Positions 1 through 8,913 of a stretch of 64,000 nt of DNA are shown piece by piece. The notes below the pieces were generated by a model. It saw nothing but the letters and a program-made list of their open reading frames with translations. It searched no databases and was not told where the DNA came from. The translations under genes and the position numbers were made by a program. The DNA is taken from positions 38,123 through 102,122 of the forward strand of contig JAVBSL010000011.1 of assembly GCA_031556725.1 (NCBI GenBank), written 5' to 3'. Every line of letters begins with the position of its first letter. Position 1 is the stretch's first letter. The DNA comes from UBA935 sp031556725. GTDB taxonomy: Bacteria; Bacillota; Clostridia; Lachnospirales; Lachnospiraceae.

Positions 1-1211
1 ATACCAAGAACAGAACCCGGAATGATATAAGGGAACATGGTCATGGAATCTATAATATTAGTAACCCAGCTTTTTCTCCGAATTGTTACATAAGCAATCA
101 ACATTGAGAAAATAATTACAATTACAATTGCCACTAAACCAAACAAGTAGGTATTTCTGATTGCTGTTCCTAAACTTTTGAAAATAGATTTGTAACTATC
201 AAGGCTGTACCCCTCCACAAAAATTGCGCCTCTGGTTGCCTTAAATGAAGTATAAATAACCGTAATCTGTGGAATGATTGCCAAAAACACTACAAAGTAA
301 ATAAACAAATGCATCACCAGATTGGGAAGCCCCTTTATTTTCTTTGCCTGTATGGGGCGCAGTGAGCTCATGGTAAAGGACTTCTTGTTTACTACATATT
401 TCTGCCCCAAGAACATAACTGCCGTAATAATTACCATGATAACCGCCAATGCTGCTGCAAAATTGGCTTTGCCCCCCATTTCACTGATAAACTCATTGTA
501 AATAAGAACCGGCATTACCGTATACCCTTCTCCAATTAGCATGGGCGTTCCGAAATCAGCCAACGCGTTCATAAATACAATCAGAGAGCCTGCCAAAATT
601 GTAGGAGCAATCAAAGGGAGGATAATGGTTCCCACTTTCCTTACGGCATTACAGCCCAAGCTCTCCGCCGCTTCACTTAGGGAAGCATCCACCTTTTTAA
701 GAGCACCCGTGGTATATAAGTAGATATAAGGATACAACTTAAGTGTAAGCACTAACAGAATTCCGCCAAAACCATAGATGGATGGTGTTTCAATTCCAAG
801 AACATTGGAAAAGAATTTAGTAACCACACCACTGCGTCCGCCTAATACAATCCATGAATAAGCACCTATGAATGGCGGAGACAGCATTGAAATGATGACA
901 AGTATGTCAATAAGTCCTTTTCCCCTTACTTTAAATGCCGTTGTCAAATAGGCAAGCGGAGCACCAATCAATACTGCCAGTACCGTTGTACATGTAGTCA
1001 CCAGAAAGCTATGCCCCAAGGTGCGGTAATAATACTTTTTAGAAAAGAATTTAGCAAAGTTAGCCAGCGTCAAATCACCGGTTGCAGGATCTTTAAATCC
1101 ACTGAAAAACAGAGAGAAAAGCGGATATACAAGAAACACTGCAAATATCAATACAACAACAATGGTAACTATCGTCCAAAAATCAAATCGTAATCCTCTC
1201 CTTTTACTCAT
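1..1211 (-). CDS. ABC transporter permease, Fe3+/phosphonate type (partial, C-terminus beyond window)
   Basis: The reading frame starts at the ATG at 1211 and runs off the left edge, giving about 403 residues. An N-terminal membrane helix is followed by several more, and a cytoplasmic EAA loop (EAAESLGCNAVRKVG) contacts the ATPase. A second set of helices begins near residue 320, so this is the fused two-domain permease of the FbpB/PhnU type. The start overlaps the stop of the ATPase gene by 8 bp (ATGAGTAA), indicating translational coupling. With the upstream ATPase and lipoprotein it forms one importer operon. The substrate could be ferric iron or an aminophosphonate; the sequence does not decide. 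Confidence 0.9.
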   Translation of the reverse strand, partial: MSKRRGLRFDFWTIVTIVVVLIFAVFLVYPLFSLFFSGFKDPATGDLTLANFAKFFSKKYYYRTLGHSFLVTTCTTVLAVLIGAPLAYLTTAFKVRGKGLIDILVIISMLSPPFIGAYSWIVLGGRSGVVTKFFSNVLGIETPSIYGFGGILLVLTLKLYPYIYLYTTGALKKVDASLSEAAESLGCNAVRKVGTIILPLIAPTILAGSLIVFMNALADFGTPMLIGEGYTVMPVLIYNEFISEMGGKANFAAALAVIMVIITAVMFLGQKYVVNKKSFTMSSLRPIQAKKIKGLPNLVMHLFIYFVVFLAIIPQITVIYTSFKATRGAIFVEGYSLDSYKSIFKSLGTAIRNTYLFGLVAIVIVIIFSMLIAYVTIRRKSWVTNIIDSMTMFPYIIPGSVLG

Positions 1212-2316
1212 ATCGCATCACATCCTTTATCAGACTTTTTTCACCACTCTCCGTAAAGATATTTATTTTCTGCGGATTAGGTTTCAGTTTCACCTTTTCT
1301 CCATGCTGCATGATCTTTTCGGCCTGCCCCACATCCTGGCTAAACTCAATTTCAGACTGCATTAATGTACCTCCGGTAAAGGCCATTTCATAATTTACAT
1401 ATTTTCCTAAGAATGTCCTGTCCTTTACCAGGACCTCTATCCCCTCATTACCAAGAGTAAATTCTTCCGGTCGTACCGAGATAATAATTTTTTGCTCATC
1501 CCGGCATTCCTCCGCCAGGTTTTCCATCAGTACTTTATATCCATTGGGGAACACGATATATGTTCCGGTTTCCTTTTTCTCAATGACACCGTGGAAGCTG
1601 TTAGAGTGGCCGATAAAGGTAGATACAAAGATATTATAAGGTCTGGTATAAATATTCTCTGGCGCATCAATCTGCTGAATGATACCATCCTTCATAACAG
1701 CAATTCTATCGGATATCGCTAGTGCCTCCTCCTGATCATGGGTAACATATACCGTGGTAATTCCTACCTGTTTCTGTACATCTCTAATTGCAGCTCTCAT
1801 CTCTACCCGCAGCTTTGCATCCAGGTTAGAAAGAGGCTCATCCATCAGCAGCACGCTGGGATGGATAACAATTGCTCTTGCCAGTGCTACTCTCTGCTGC
1901 TGGCCTCCCGATAATCGTTCCGGAAGCCTATCCTGATAATCTGCAATCTTCACAACATCAAGAATTTCATCTACTTTCTTTTTCATTTCTAATTTGTTTG
2001 TTTTTCGCAGCTTTAATCCATACTCTACATTTTGTCTTACTGTCAGATGGGGAAAAATAGCATAATTTTGAAATACCATTCCGATATTTCGCTTATGTGC
2101 AGATATCTGGTTGATGACCTTATCATCAAATTTTATTTCTCCCCCTTCAATTGAATTAAATCCTGCAATCATACGCAACAATGTTGTCTTTCCACAACCA
2201 GACGGGCCAAGTAAGGTAAAGAATTCTCCATTTTTAATCTGTACCGTCATATCTGGAATGATTGTCACATCATCATATTTTTTCACAACATTTTCTACAT
2301 TTATTGCTACGCTCAT
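1204..2316 (-). CDS. ABC transporter ATP-binding protein, Fe3+/phosphonate type
   Basis: This is the nucleotide-binding subunit energising the adjacent permease. It has a Walker A (GPSGCGKTT), an LSGGQQQR signature, Walker B (LLMDEPLSNLD), the H-loop (VYVTHDQEEA) and a C-terminal TOBE-like region of about 130 residues, typical of FbpC/PotA-type importers. The frame stays open upstream to a GTG at 2382, but that extension runs through a hairpin. The ATG at 2316 has a GGGAG ribosome binding site 5 nt away and gives the normal N-terminus (MSVAINVENV), so I choose it. It lies between the binding-protein gene and the permease gene. Confidence 0.93.
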   Translation of the reverse strand: MSVAINVENVVKKYDDVTIIPDMTVQIKNGEFFTLLGPSGCGKTTLLRMIAGFNSIEGGEIKFDDKVINQISAHKRNIGMVFQNYAIFPHLTVRQNVEYGLKLRKTNKLEMKKKVDEILDVVKIADYQDRLPERLSGGQQQRVALARAIVIHPSVLLMDEPLSNLDAKLRVEMRAAIRDVQKQVGITTVYVTHDQEEALAISDRIAVMKDGIIQQIDAPENIYTRPYNIFVSTFIGHSNSFHGVIEKKETGTYIVFPNGYKVLMENLAEECRDEQKIIISVRPEEFTLGNEGIEVLVKDRTFLGKYVNYEMAFTGGTLMQSEIEFSQDVGQAEKIMQHGEKVKLKPNPQKINIFTESGEKSLIKDVMRYE

Positions 2317-2373
2317 CGAAACTCCCATCTGCTGTCTTAAGGCAGCGTACATTTTGTGTACATTCTTTTTATT

Positions 2374-2400
2374 AGAGCCCACAACTAAGTTGTGAGCCCT
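2374..2400 (-). promoter_or_regulatory. Intergenic hairpin between binding-protein and ATPase genes
   Basis: On the minus-strand transcript two 12-nt arms (2400-2389 and 2385-2374) pair completely, with two G-U wobbles, around a TTA loop. No U-run follows, since the next bases are A-rich. It is therefore more likely an RNA-stability or processing hairpin than a terminator. Such hairpins after binding-protein genes keep the binding protein more abundant than its transporter; that role is an inference here. Confidence 0.6.
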
Positions 2401-2424
2401 GTTTTCTATATTTAACCTTCTTAT

Positions 2425-3552
2425 TTAAAAGTTTGTAAAAATATCATTGAACTTTGTAAGCCATTCTTCCTTCTTTTCGACTACTAAATCGGGATCATCA
2501 TAAATAATATTCATATCTTCCTTAGGTGTTAAGTAACTGGGTGCAGGTACATCCGTTCTTACTGAACGTCTGTTTAACTGTTCCACGATAATTGTCTGTG
2601 CTTCCTTGCCTGTTACAAAGTCAATAAATCCCTTAGCGTTTTCCATGTTCTTAGCATCTTTGATAATGTATACGCCGTCCGGTTTAGAGATAACGCCCTC
2701 TTTCATGTAAATAACCTCTACAGGCGCACCATCTGCCACATACTTTGCTGCACCTTCTTCAAAGGTAAGTCCTACTACATATTCTCCATCAGCAACGCCT
2801 TTATAAACCGCTGAAGAACCACTGAGCAGCTTGCCATCAAGATTCTCACAGAATTTTTCTACATAATCCCATCCCTTATCCGGATCACCTTCTCCCATTG
2901 CATAAAGCATATTAATTAAATGCTCATAGGAGGATGAGGATTTGGATGGATCACAATGTGCAATCTTTCCCTTTAATTCCGGTTTCAATAAATCTTCATA
3001 GCCGTTTATCTCGATATCACCAATTAAATCGGTGTTTACCATGATTACACTCGGAATATCTGTAAATCTTGTCAAAGAGCCTTCTACATTCTGCATATCA
3101 TCCTGAACAAACCCTTCATTTGCAGACTGATAATTTTCAAATAAATCCTTTTGAGGTGTCATTGTTGACAAAGAACCACCCCAGAAGATATCTCCCAAGG
3201 GATTACCCTGTTCTGATTCTACTCTCTTAAGCAACTCCCCTGTGCCTGCAGCTACAACCTCTACTTTAACTCCGGTCTGATTCTCAAACTCACTTACCAA
3301 TGGGTTAATGAACTCAAGTGGATGCGGACAATAAATTACCAAATCTCCGGACAGCTTCGCCGGTTCTGCCGCATCTGCGGAAGCCTCCCCTGTGGGCGCA
3401 CTGTTTTCTGCTGGTGCTGCGGCTTCCTCAGTTTTGCTTTCCACGGTTGCCACCGCCGGCGTTCCTGCTTCATTTGATGCATTACTTCCACATGCAGTTA
3501 ACCCCAATGTCATGACCGTTGCCATAAGAATCGATACAATTTTCTTTTTCAT
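2425..3552 (-). CDS. Extracellular solute-binding lipoprotein, Fe3+/phosphonate type
   Basis: The 375-residue protein has a lipoprotein signal with lipobox LTAC (Cys21), then a Ser/Ala/Glu-rich linker to about residue 65. A periplasmic-binding-protein type II fold follows, beginning LVIYCPHPLEFINPLV and containing GDIFWGGS and a C-terminal FIDFVTGKEAQ segment. This matches the FbpA/AfuA and 2-aminoethylphosphonate-binding group. An excellent GGAGG site precedes the ATG. It is the first gene of the importer operon, and the protein would be tethered outside the cell to deliver substrate to the permease. Confidence 0.9.
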   Translation of the reverse strand: MKKKIVSILMATVMTLGLTACGSNASNEAGTPAVATVESKTEEAAAPAENSAPTGEASADAAEPAKLSGDLVIYCPHPLEFINPLVSEFENQTGVKVEVVAAGTGELLKRVESEQGNPLGDIFWGGSLSTMTPQKDLFENYQSANEGFVQDDMQNVEGSLTRFTDIPSVIMVNTDLIGDIEINGYEDLLKPELKGKIAHCDPSKSSSSYEHLINMLYAMGEGDPDKGWDYVEKFCENLDGKLLSGSSAVYKGVADGEYVVGLTFEEGAAKYVADGAPVEVIYMKEGVISKPDGVYIIKDAKNMENAKGFIDFVTGKEAQTIIVEQLNRRSVRTDVPAPSYLTPKEDMNIIYDDPDLVVEKKEEWLTKFNDIFTNF

Positions 3553-3784
3553 TTCTTATCCTCCTTTTTTTCAGGCACTTCATACCTTCTGATGTTATCA
3601 TAGTGTATCTTCATTTTGTAAAAAACCTAAATTCCAGTATAAATATCCGAAAAAATGAACAGCAGGACATGAGAAACCATTAACAGTCCTTTGGTGGGTG
3701 ACTGAGATAATGTAAAAGTGGCGGAATATAAGGCGATGGTATCGGAATAATATGTCATAAGAGACCCATATAGGGAATGAGATT

Positions 3785-4372
3785 ATGTTAAATTATATTT
3801 GGGCATTTATGCTGATGATTGGAATTATATTTGGCGCAGTTAATGGAAATATGAAGGAAGTGACGGAAGCGGCTCTGAATTCGGCTGGGGAAGCAGTTAC
3901 ACTGTGTATTACTATGATTGGGGTAATGTCTTTGTGGGTAGGGCTGATGGAAATTGCTCAAAAGTCCGGTTTGATTGGGCGCATGACTAAGGGGCTTTCG
4001 CCTTTTATAAATTTCATGTTCCCCAAAATACCCAAGGAGCATAAAGCCAGAGAATACATATCTACCAATATTATTGCCAACATACTGGGACTGGGTTGGG
4101 CCTGTACACCGGCTGGATTGAAAGCCATGGAAGAATTGCAGAAGCTGGAGAAGGAGCGGGCCGGGCAGAATACGGCGGTGGCCAGTAAGGAAATGTGTAC
4201 TTTTTTGATTCTGAATATCTCTTCCCTACAGTTGATACCGGTGAATATGATCGTGTACCGGGGGCAGTATGGGAGTGCCAATCCCACGGCGGTGATTGCA
4301 CCGGCGATTGTGGCGACGTTGTTTAGTACCATGGTGGCAGTTGTCTTTTGCAAAATAAAAGAGAAAATATAA
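3785..4372 (+). CDS. spmA: Spore maturation protein A
   Basis: The 195-residue integral membrane protein has about four hydrophobic segments and the nucleoside-recognition/gate-type fold. It contains the family stretches TMIGVMSLWVGLMEIAQKSG, NIIANILGLGWACTPAGLKA and NISSLQLIPVN. SpmA works with SpmB in spore core dehydration. The length is normal for the family. The usual partner spmB does not follow: the next sequence is a small unrelated ORF and then a terminator. This is good evidence that the host sporulates. Confidence 0.92.
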   Translation: MLNYIWAFMLMIGIIFGAVNGNMKEVTEAALNSAGEAVTLCITMIGVMSLWVGLMEIAQKSGLIGRMTKGLSPFINFMFPKIPKEHKAREYISTNIIANILGLGWACTPAGLKAMEELQKLEKERAGQNTAVASKEMCTFLILNISSLQLIPVNMIVYRGQYGSANPTAVIAPAIVATLFSTMVAVVFCKIKEKI

Positions 4373-4447
4373 TAGGTTGTAAAAAATCTTGTATTGCCCG
4401 ATGCTTTAAGAAGCTAATTCATCAGCGGAGAACTAATTGTATTTTCA

Positions 4448-4573
4448 ATGAATTCAGGATATAATATAGATATTATTGCAATACTTCATCCGTATCAATT
4501 TGCAATTTATGAAGAAGAGTCAGCAGAAATAAGGAGGATATACGATTATGAGTGGACAGATGAGGAAATTTAA
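4448..4573 (+). CDS. Possible 41-residue peptide or gene remnant
   Basis: An ATG-initiated frame of 41 codons, rich in Asp/Glu/Tyr (IIAILHPYQFAIYEEESAE near the middle, ending EWTDEEI), overlaps the next small gene by 26 nt. No clear ribosome binding site precedes it, and the frame is open back to 4418, so it may be the tail of a decayed gene. I do not recognise the family. The ribosome binding site of the following gene lies inside it. Confidence 0.25.
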   Translation: MNSGYNIDIIAILHPYQFAIYEEESAEIRRIYDYEWTDEEI

Positions 4574-4742
4574 TTTTGATGCTTATAATAAGCAAGTAGA
4601 AAATATGCCGGAACCTATTTTGGGAAGTCAATTGCCAAAAGTTAAATTAAATCTGAATGGAATCCGTGAATATGCTAAAAGTAAAGGTGTGACGATTGCA
4701 AGCCTTTCGGAGACAGAGAAAAAAATGTTTATGAAAATATAG
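4548..4742 (+). CDS. Small hypothetical protein, 64 aa
   Basis: A strong AAGGAGG site stands 9 nt before the ATG. The product is soluble and charged, with an N-terminal Pro-containing segment and a C-terminal helical part (NGIREYAKSKGVTIASLSE), which resembles a short helix-turn-helix but is too short to assign. It is followed by an excellent terminator, so it is probably the last gene of a short transcript. I do not recognise a family. Confidence 0.6.
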   Translation: MSGQMRKFNFDAYNKQVENMPEPILGSQLPKVKLNLNGIREYAKSKGVTIASLSETEKKMFMKI

Positions 4743-4792
4743 ATGGATAAACAATAATTAGAACATAGAAGTGAGGCATAAATAGGCAGAAG

Positions 4793-4842
4793 GCCAAACT
4801 TTATCCGCAAATATATTTATTTGCGGATAAAGTTTGGCTTTT
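4793..4842 (+). terminator. Rho-independent terminator
   Basis: A perfect 20-bp stem has arms at 4793-4812 and 4819-4838, a 6-nt loop, and TTTT directly after on the plus strand. It ends the spmA/small-ORF transcript. Confidence 0.85.
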
Positions 4843-4931
4843 CATCTTATTTTGCTTATACTAAAAGGGGATAATTCTATATAGCAGGAAGGCAAGGTTA
4901 TTTAGATGGAAATTAGTAAAGTGAACAATAA

Positions 4932-5009
4932 TTATATTATCTTGTGCTCGCATTCACCACAGTCTTCGCAACCATAGACTTCTATTTTCCGGACGTATCC
5001 TTCCACTTC
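4932..5009 (-). pseudogene. Possible transposase relic (Cys-rich fragment)
   Basis: A 25-residue open stretch on the minus strand carries YGCEDCGECEHK, a Cys-x2-Cys-x2-Cys pattern like the zinc-binding stretch of IS1182-type transposases. It is closed on both sides by stops. The region from 4843 to 5211 otherwise holds only short fragments and no intact gene, so I read it as decayed mobile DNA. The family assignment rests on one motif. Confidence 0.3.
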
Positions 5010-5211
5010 CTAATATTATCTTTCCAGAATGTTACATTTTAGTATACCACGAAAATAATAATTCAAGGAAAGAAAACTTGAGCAAATTAAGAATTCTTAG
5101 GGCAATCCAACAGTATGGGGTAGAAGTTTTTCCAAAACCTACCGGGGAATCAAAAGCATTATCCAATTAAGGGATTTATTGTTACCCCCTTTGAAATGAT
5201 GCAAATTATAA

Positions 5212-5790
5212 ATTGAACATTTATGCGTTTTACATAGCAAAATCGTTGATGAATATCCGATGTGGAAAGAACGTATTGAAGTACGGTACAATTCACTGGG
5301 TGGCCTGAGAAATTTCCGTGAGTTTCCATCAAAAATGGGAAATATTTCACCCGGTGAACCCCTTCATACAATTGATGCTGGAATGGAGTGGCTTGACGAT
5401 TGGTATCTGATACGAGAATACGGTGTAACGCTATATGGCACCGATAAGGCGGAAGTAATACCGTATATAGATAAAGACGAGTTCATTCAGACAATTTGCA
5501 ATTATGCACGTGGTTTCCGCGAACAAGTCAAGGGAAGCGAGAATTGCCAGGTAAGCCAGGCTTATACGATACTTACAATGTGCCGTGCACTTTATACCTT
5601 AAAAACAGACGAACAGGCCTCCAAGCCTGTGGCCGCGAAGTGGGCAATGGATTTTTTGCCGGAGTACCGCCAACTTATTGAGAATGCAATTATATGGCGG
5701 CGAGAACGTCAGTCTCACCGCCACAACCCAACCCAAACTTATACATTAACCAAAAAATTTGTTGATGATATTATCGACCGATTTTTTTAG
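5212..5790 (+). pseudogene. Aminoglycoside nucleotidyltransferase-like protein, N-terminally truncated (DUF4111 part)
   Basis: The frame is open from 5212 and has an ATG at 5260, but no ribosome binding site precedes it. The 176 residues match the C-terminal helical half of AadA-like adenylyltransferases: ISPGEPLHTIDAG, WYLIREYGVTLYG, LTMCRALYTLKT and ASKPVAAKWA. The N-terminal nucleotidyltransferase domain with its GS and DxD catalytic motifs is missing, so the product cannot be an active resistance enzyme. The in-frame residues before the ATG (KIVDEYP) fit the family, which shows it was once longer. Confidence 0.75.
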
Positions 5791-5797
5791 GAGTAGA

Positions 5798-8017
5798 TTA
5801 TTTCTCTATACGCATATCATCGATAAATAAAGTTTGTCCGTCTTTGCTGTCTTCTATATTGTGGAAGAGCCATTCCATACTTGTGATTTCTCCATACAAC
5901 CCCTCAAACCGTACTGTGGGAATGCAGACCATCTGCAATACCGGTTCGGAGGAGCCGGTAATGGCTGAAAACAACGGCTTGGAAATCGGAGCATCAATGG
6001 GGTTTACCACACCACCAAAGTCATTTATGCTCATAGTGGCAGTGCTCCCGGTACTGTCTGTTAAGCGGATATCAAAATAAACCTCTGCTTCCTGGGTGCT
6101 TTGATTATCGGAACATAGTGACATGTATAGTTTATCTCCGGTATAAAGGGTATCTGGCTTAAAGTCCACATTGAAAATCGGCATTTGATTGTCAGGACTT
6201 TCACTACTCCACATAAGCGTTAAAACGCGATTACTGTTTTCCCATTTAGCGGGCAATGCGTCAATGGTCCAGGTATCAAAGCCTTCTGCCGAATAGGTAA
6301 CCAGACCTGATGAGGAGGATCCAAGATCGTAACTGTCATCAAAGTGATCCAGCAGAAGGGTTTGGCTGTCGGCATAATCGGTAACATATTGAGCCCTGGG
6401 CAGCCACCGGTCACCATATGTAAAATTCTTAAACAATGTATTATATTCACTTCTATCAAGTAATGTTGATTGAAGAAATGCACCAATAAATACTTTAGCG
6501 GCTTGCTGTTGTTCATCCATGGACATCAGCATTTTTTCATGAAAGCCAAGGGAAGCCAGTCCGGAAACGTCGTGTACCTGCCATGAACTGTTGAACTGCC
6601 CATGATTGGCATATTGCATCCAAATCTGTGCTTTCATGCCACTTTCGGAAACATCTACCTGACGATATGTATTTGCCCCCATAAAACTGTAAACATCCAT
6701 GTCGTGCGCACCATGCAGCACCAGATAGTTAACATCTTTAAGCTTTAATTCCAGACCGGCGGGGTCGTACTGACGGTATACCGGCGCAATAGCAGCCACT
6801 GTCTTAATCCGGAAGGGATAGTCAAAGCTGACCATTCCATTGTCTGGATAATAGCCCAATTGACTGAAGGCAGCGGCAATGGCCACAGCCTCGCCGCCGC
6901 GGGAATGTCCGATCAGTGCCAAATTATCAAAATCAACTTTATGAAAGAACGGACTGGAAGTATCACCGTTCCACTCATACCATTGTTGCAGGTGCTCCAA
7001 CAGGACAAACGCCCGGGTACTATTTTCTGCTTTAAGGCCACTAAGCAGAAGCAGATCATATAAAACCGATGAGTTAAGAAAATTCTCATCCACAGATGCG
7101 GCAATAATGCCATGGCTGGCCAACAGCTCGCCAAGATAAGCATAGCCGTCATCGGAACGATCTCCCGATTCATGATTGCCATGAACAATCAAAGTAAGCG
7201 GAAAGGGTCCTTCGCCCTCGGGCATCCAGACTTGAGCGTTGAGGGGCAGTTGATCAGTTTCAAAGCCCAGCATTTGGCGGCGCATAAAACTCCAGCCCAC
7301 TAAAAGCTCGGAAGCATCAGCAGTTTGTGAGGGGAAGGTGTTCTGCTGTTGATCAGAGGGGACCGGATATTGATAATTAAACAAAGAATTCTGAGTGGGG
7401 GAAGCATAGTAATATACTTGATATTGGTAGCTGCCAGGGGATGAAGGGTTCTCAGGCACCGGGTCAGTATCGTCCATAGAAACAGCATAAGGCAATGCCA
7501 GCTTGGCAGTTTCGGGCCGGACATTGGATTTTAATACAGGACCGGGCCAAAAGGTCAGCACCAGTAGAATTACAGCTAACGAGCCGGAAAAACCCAATAG
7601 GACAATGTATAAAGCTTTTTTTGGTTTGCGCAGGGTTTCATACTGTCCGGTAAAAAACATAACGGCAAGATAAATGGCTACCATACCGAAAATCATCAAA
7701 GGTAATACGTAAATGGCCATATTGAGGGTTGTGAAGCATAAAAAAACCGAAGTAAAAAGGATGATTGCTGTCAACCAGTGGATTTTCTTCAGGGCAGCCA
7801 GGATGAGTGTTTGCAGGATTGCCAGAATTATCCCCACACTAATAAGGATTAATTCAACAGCTAGTGCAGGAATAAGACCATAGGGTCTAAAAAGAAGAAT
7901 AATATTAGTGATACTGAATGCAAATGCAATAAGCAGGCAAGTTAATAGACTTAAGCGCATAGCGGGGCTGATATTGGTTAAGGAGGAAGGAAGTTTTGGT
8001 TTTTTAGGCAGTTTCAT
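5798..8017 (-). CDS. Membrane-anchored alpha/beta hydrolase, 739 aa
   Basis: The first ~160 residues hold about five hydrophobic helices. After a Tyr/Ser/Pro-rich linker comes an alpha/beta hydrolase domain (about 250-510) with an oxyanion-type VHGNHESG, nucleophile GHSRG (Ser about 372), an acid in HGAHDMD (about 438) and a His in NHGQFN (about 472). The remaining ~230 residues look like a beta-rich accessory domain ending LFIDDMRIEK. The hydrolase part resembles chlorophyllase/PAF-acetylhydrolase-like esterases; the natural substrate is unknown. The start overlaps the upstream hydrolase gene by 14 bp, so the two are co-translated. Confidence 0.85.
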   Translation of the reverse strand: MKLPKKPKLPSSLTNISPAMRLSLLTCLLIAFAFSITNIILLFRPYGLIPALAVELILISVGIILAILQTLILAALKKIHWLTAIILFTSVFLCFTTLNMAIYVLPLMIFGMVAIYLAVMFFTGQYETLRKPKKALYIVLLGFSGSLAVILLVLTFWPGPVLKSNVRPETAKLALPYAVSMDDTDPVPENPSSPGSYQYQVYYYASPTQNSLFNYQYPVPSDQQQNTFPSQTADASELLVGWSFMRRQMLGFETDQLPLNAQVWMPEGEGPFPLTLIVHGNHESGDRSDDGYAYLGELLASHGIIAASVDENFLNSSVLYDLLLLSGLKAENSTRAFVLLEHLQQWYEWNGDTSSPFFHKVDFDNLALIGHSRGGEAVAIAAAFSQLGYYPDNGMVSFDYPFRIKTVAAIAPVYRQYDPAGLELKLKDVNYLVLHGAHDMDVYSFMGANTYRQVDVSESGMKAQIWMQYANHGQFNSSWQVHDVSGLASLGFHEKMLMSMDEQQQAAKVFIGAFLQSTLLDRSEYNTLFKNFTYGDRWLPRAQYVTDYADSQTLLLDHFDDSYDLGSSSSGLVTYSAEGFDTWTIDALPAKWENSNRVLTLMWSSESPDNQMPIFNVDFKPDTLYTGDKLYMSLCSDNQSTQEAEVYFDIRLTDSTGSTATMSINDFGGVVNPIDAPISKPLFSAITGSSEPVLQMVCIPTVRFEGLYGEITSMEWLFHNIEDSKDGQTLFIDDMRIEK

Positions 8018-8777
8018 TTTGCTCCTTTTTGCAGTTATTAAATAAATCTCTTACTAATGCAATAAATTCTTCTGTATGCACAAGACTAAGTTCTCCGTGT
8101 TTCATTCCAGCAGCGATAAACAATTGGCTGCCGCTAATACTGTCGTATAGTTTATCAGCCGATTTTTTCATAATACCAATTTCTTTGGAACCAACAATAA
8201 TCAGAACTTTTGTTTTGGCGTGGGAGATAGACGGCTTTAAATGATAATTTCCATTGCATAAGGTTATGTTGATTAGTGACTGCTTGGTAATTTTTAAACT
8301 GTCCTGATAATAAGTTTCAAATAGATGATCGGGAACACAAAGAGTTTTAGCCTGCATTTTAGAAAACCATCTTTTTTTTATTAATGGGTAAAATAATTGA
8401 TAAGTGGGCACTGTCACTGTGGTAGTACCCCTTATGGGATATACCAAAGCACTTTCAAGAACAGCATACTGGGTGATTTCCTCTCGTTTAGACAGCACTT
8501 CGGTTATAATTTGAGCACCAATAGACAATCCAATCATGGCAAAGACTCTTCCCATATGCTGCTTGTCAATAAAAGATATCAGTTTTTCAGCAGAATCTTC
8601 AATACTGATAAATTCTGTTTTCCCATCTTCGCCGTGACCATCTATTATCGGAGTTACTAAATGAAAATCTGCCTGTAATAATGAAATGACCGGCTGCAAA
8701 GACCAATCGGACAAGCCGCCGCCGTGGAGCAGAAAAATTGTCGGCATATCTTTATTACCGGATTCTTTAAAAATCAT
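8004..8777 (-). CDS. Alpha/beta hydrolase, 257 aa
   Basis: A compact cytosolic hydrolase fold with oxyanion motif LLHGGG (about 16-21), nucleophile elbow GLSIG (Ser about 85) and a late His in GMKHGE. The sequence resembles the MenH/proline-iminopeptidase-like group, but the substrate cannot be read from it. It is the first gene of a two-gene minus-strand operon with the membrane hydrolase, sharing 14 bp with it. The ATG follows GGAGG (TACAGGAGGGAGCACTCT). No terminator separates it clearly from the next locus, other than the one at 8849-8881. Confidence 0.85.
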   Translation of the reverse strand: MIFKESGNKDMPTIFLLHGGGLSDWSLQPVISLLQADFHLVTPIIDGHGEDGKTEFISIEDSAEKLISFIDKQHMGRVFAMIGLSIGAQIITEVLSKREEITQYAVLESALVYPIRGTTTVTVPTYQLFYPLIKKRWFSKMQAKTLCVPDHLFETYYQDSLKITKQSLINITLCNGNYHLKPSISHAKTKVLIIVGSKEIGIMKKSADKLYDSISGSQLFIAAGMKHGELSLVHTEEFIALVRDLFNNCKKEQNETA

Positions 8778-8848
8778 AGAGTGCTCCCTCCTGTAGGTTT
8801 CTTTAAATTTATATTAACATATTTTTTCTTTCACGACCATTGTTGGAG

Positions 8849-8881
8849 GAAAAAGAAAAGCGGGGTTATTAGCGACCCCGC
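8849..8881 (-). terminator. Rho-independent terminator of the biosynthetic operon
   Basis: On the minus strand GCGGGGT and ACCCCGC (8881-8875 and 8866-8860) form a 7-bp GC stem followed by TTTTCTTTTT. It lies about 30 nt after the MATE stop codon and closes the operon 13419-8914. Confidence 0.85.
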
Positions 8882-8913
8882 CATATAAGCAATAAATTGT
8901 GTCCATGTATTAT

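Noticed and set aside
2317..2382. GTG start extending the ATPase by 22 residues
   Set aside because: The extension passes through the intergenic hairpin, and a better ribosome binding site precedes the ATG at 2316.
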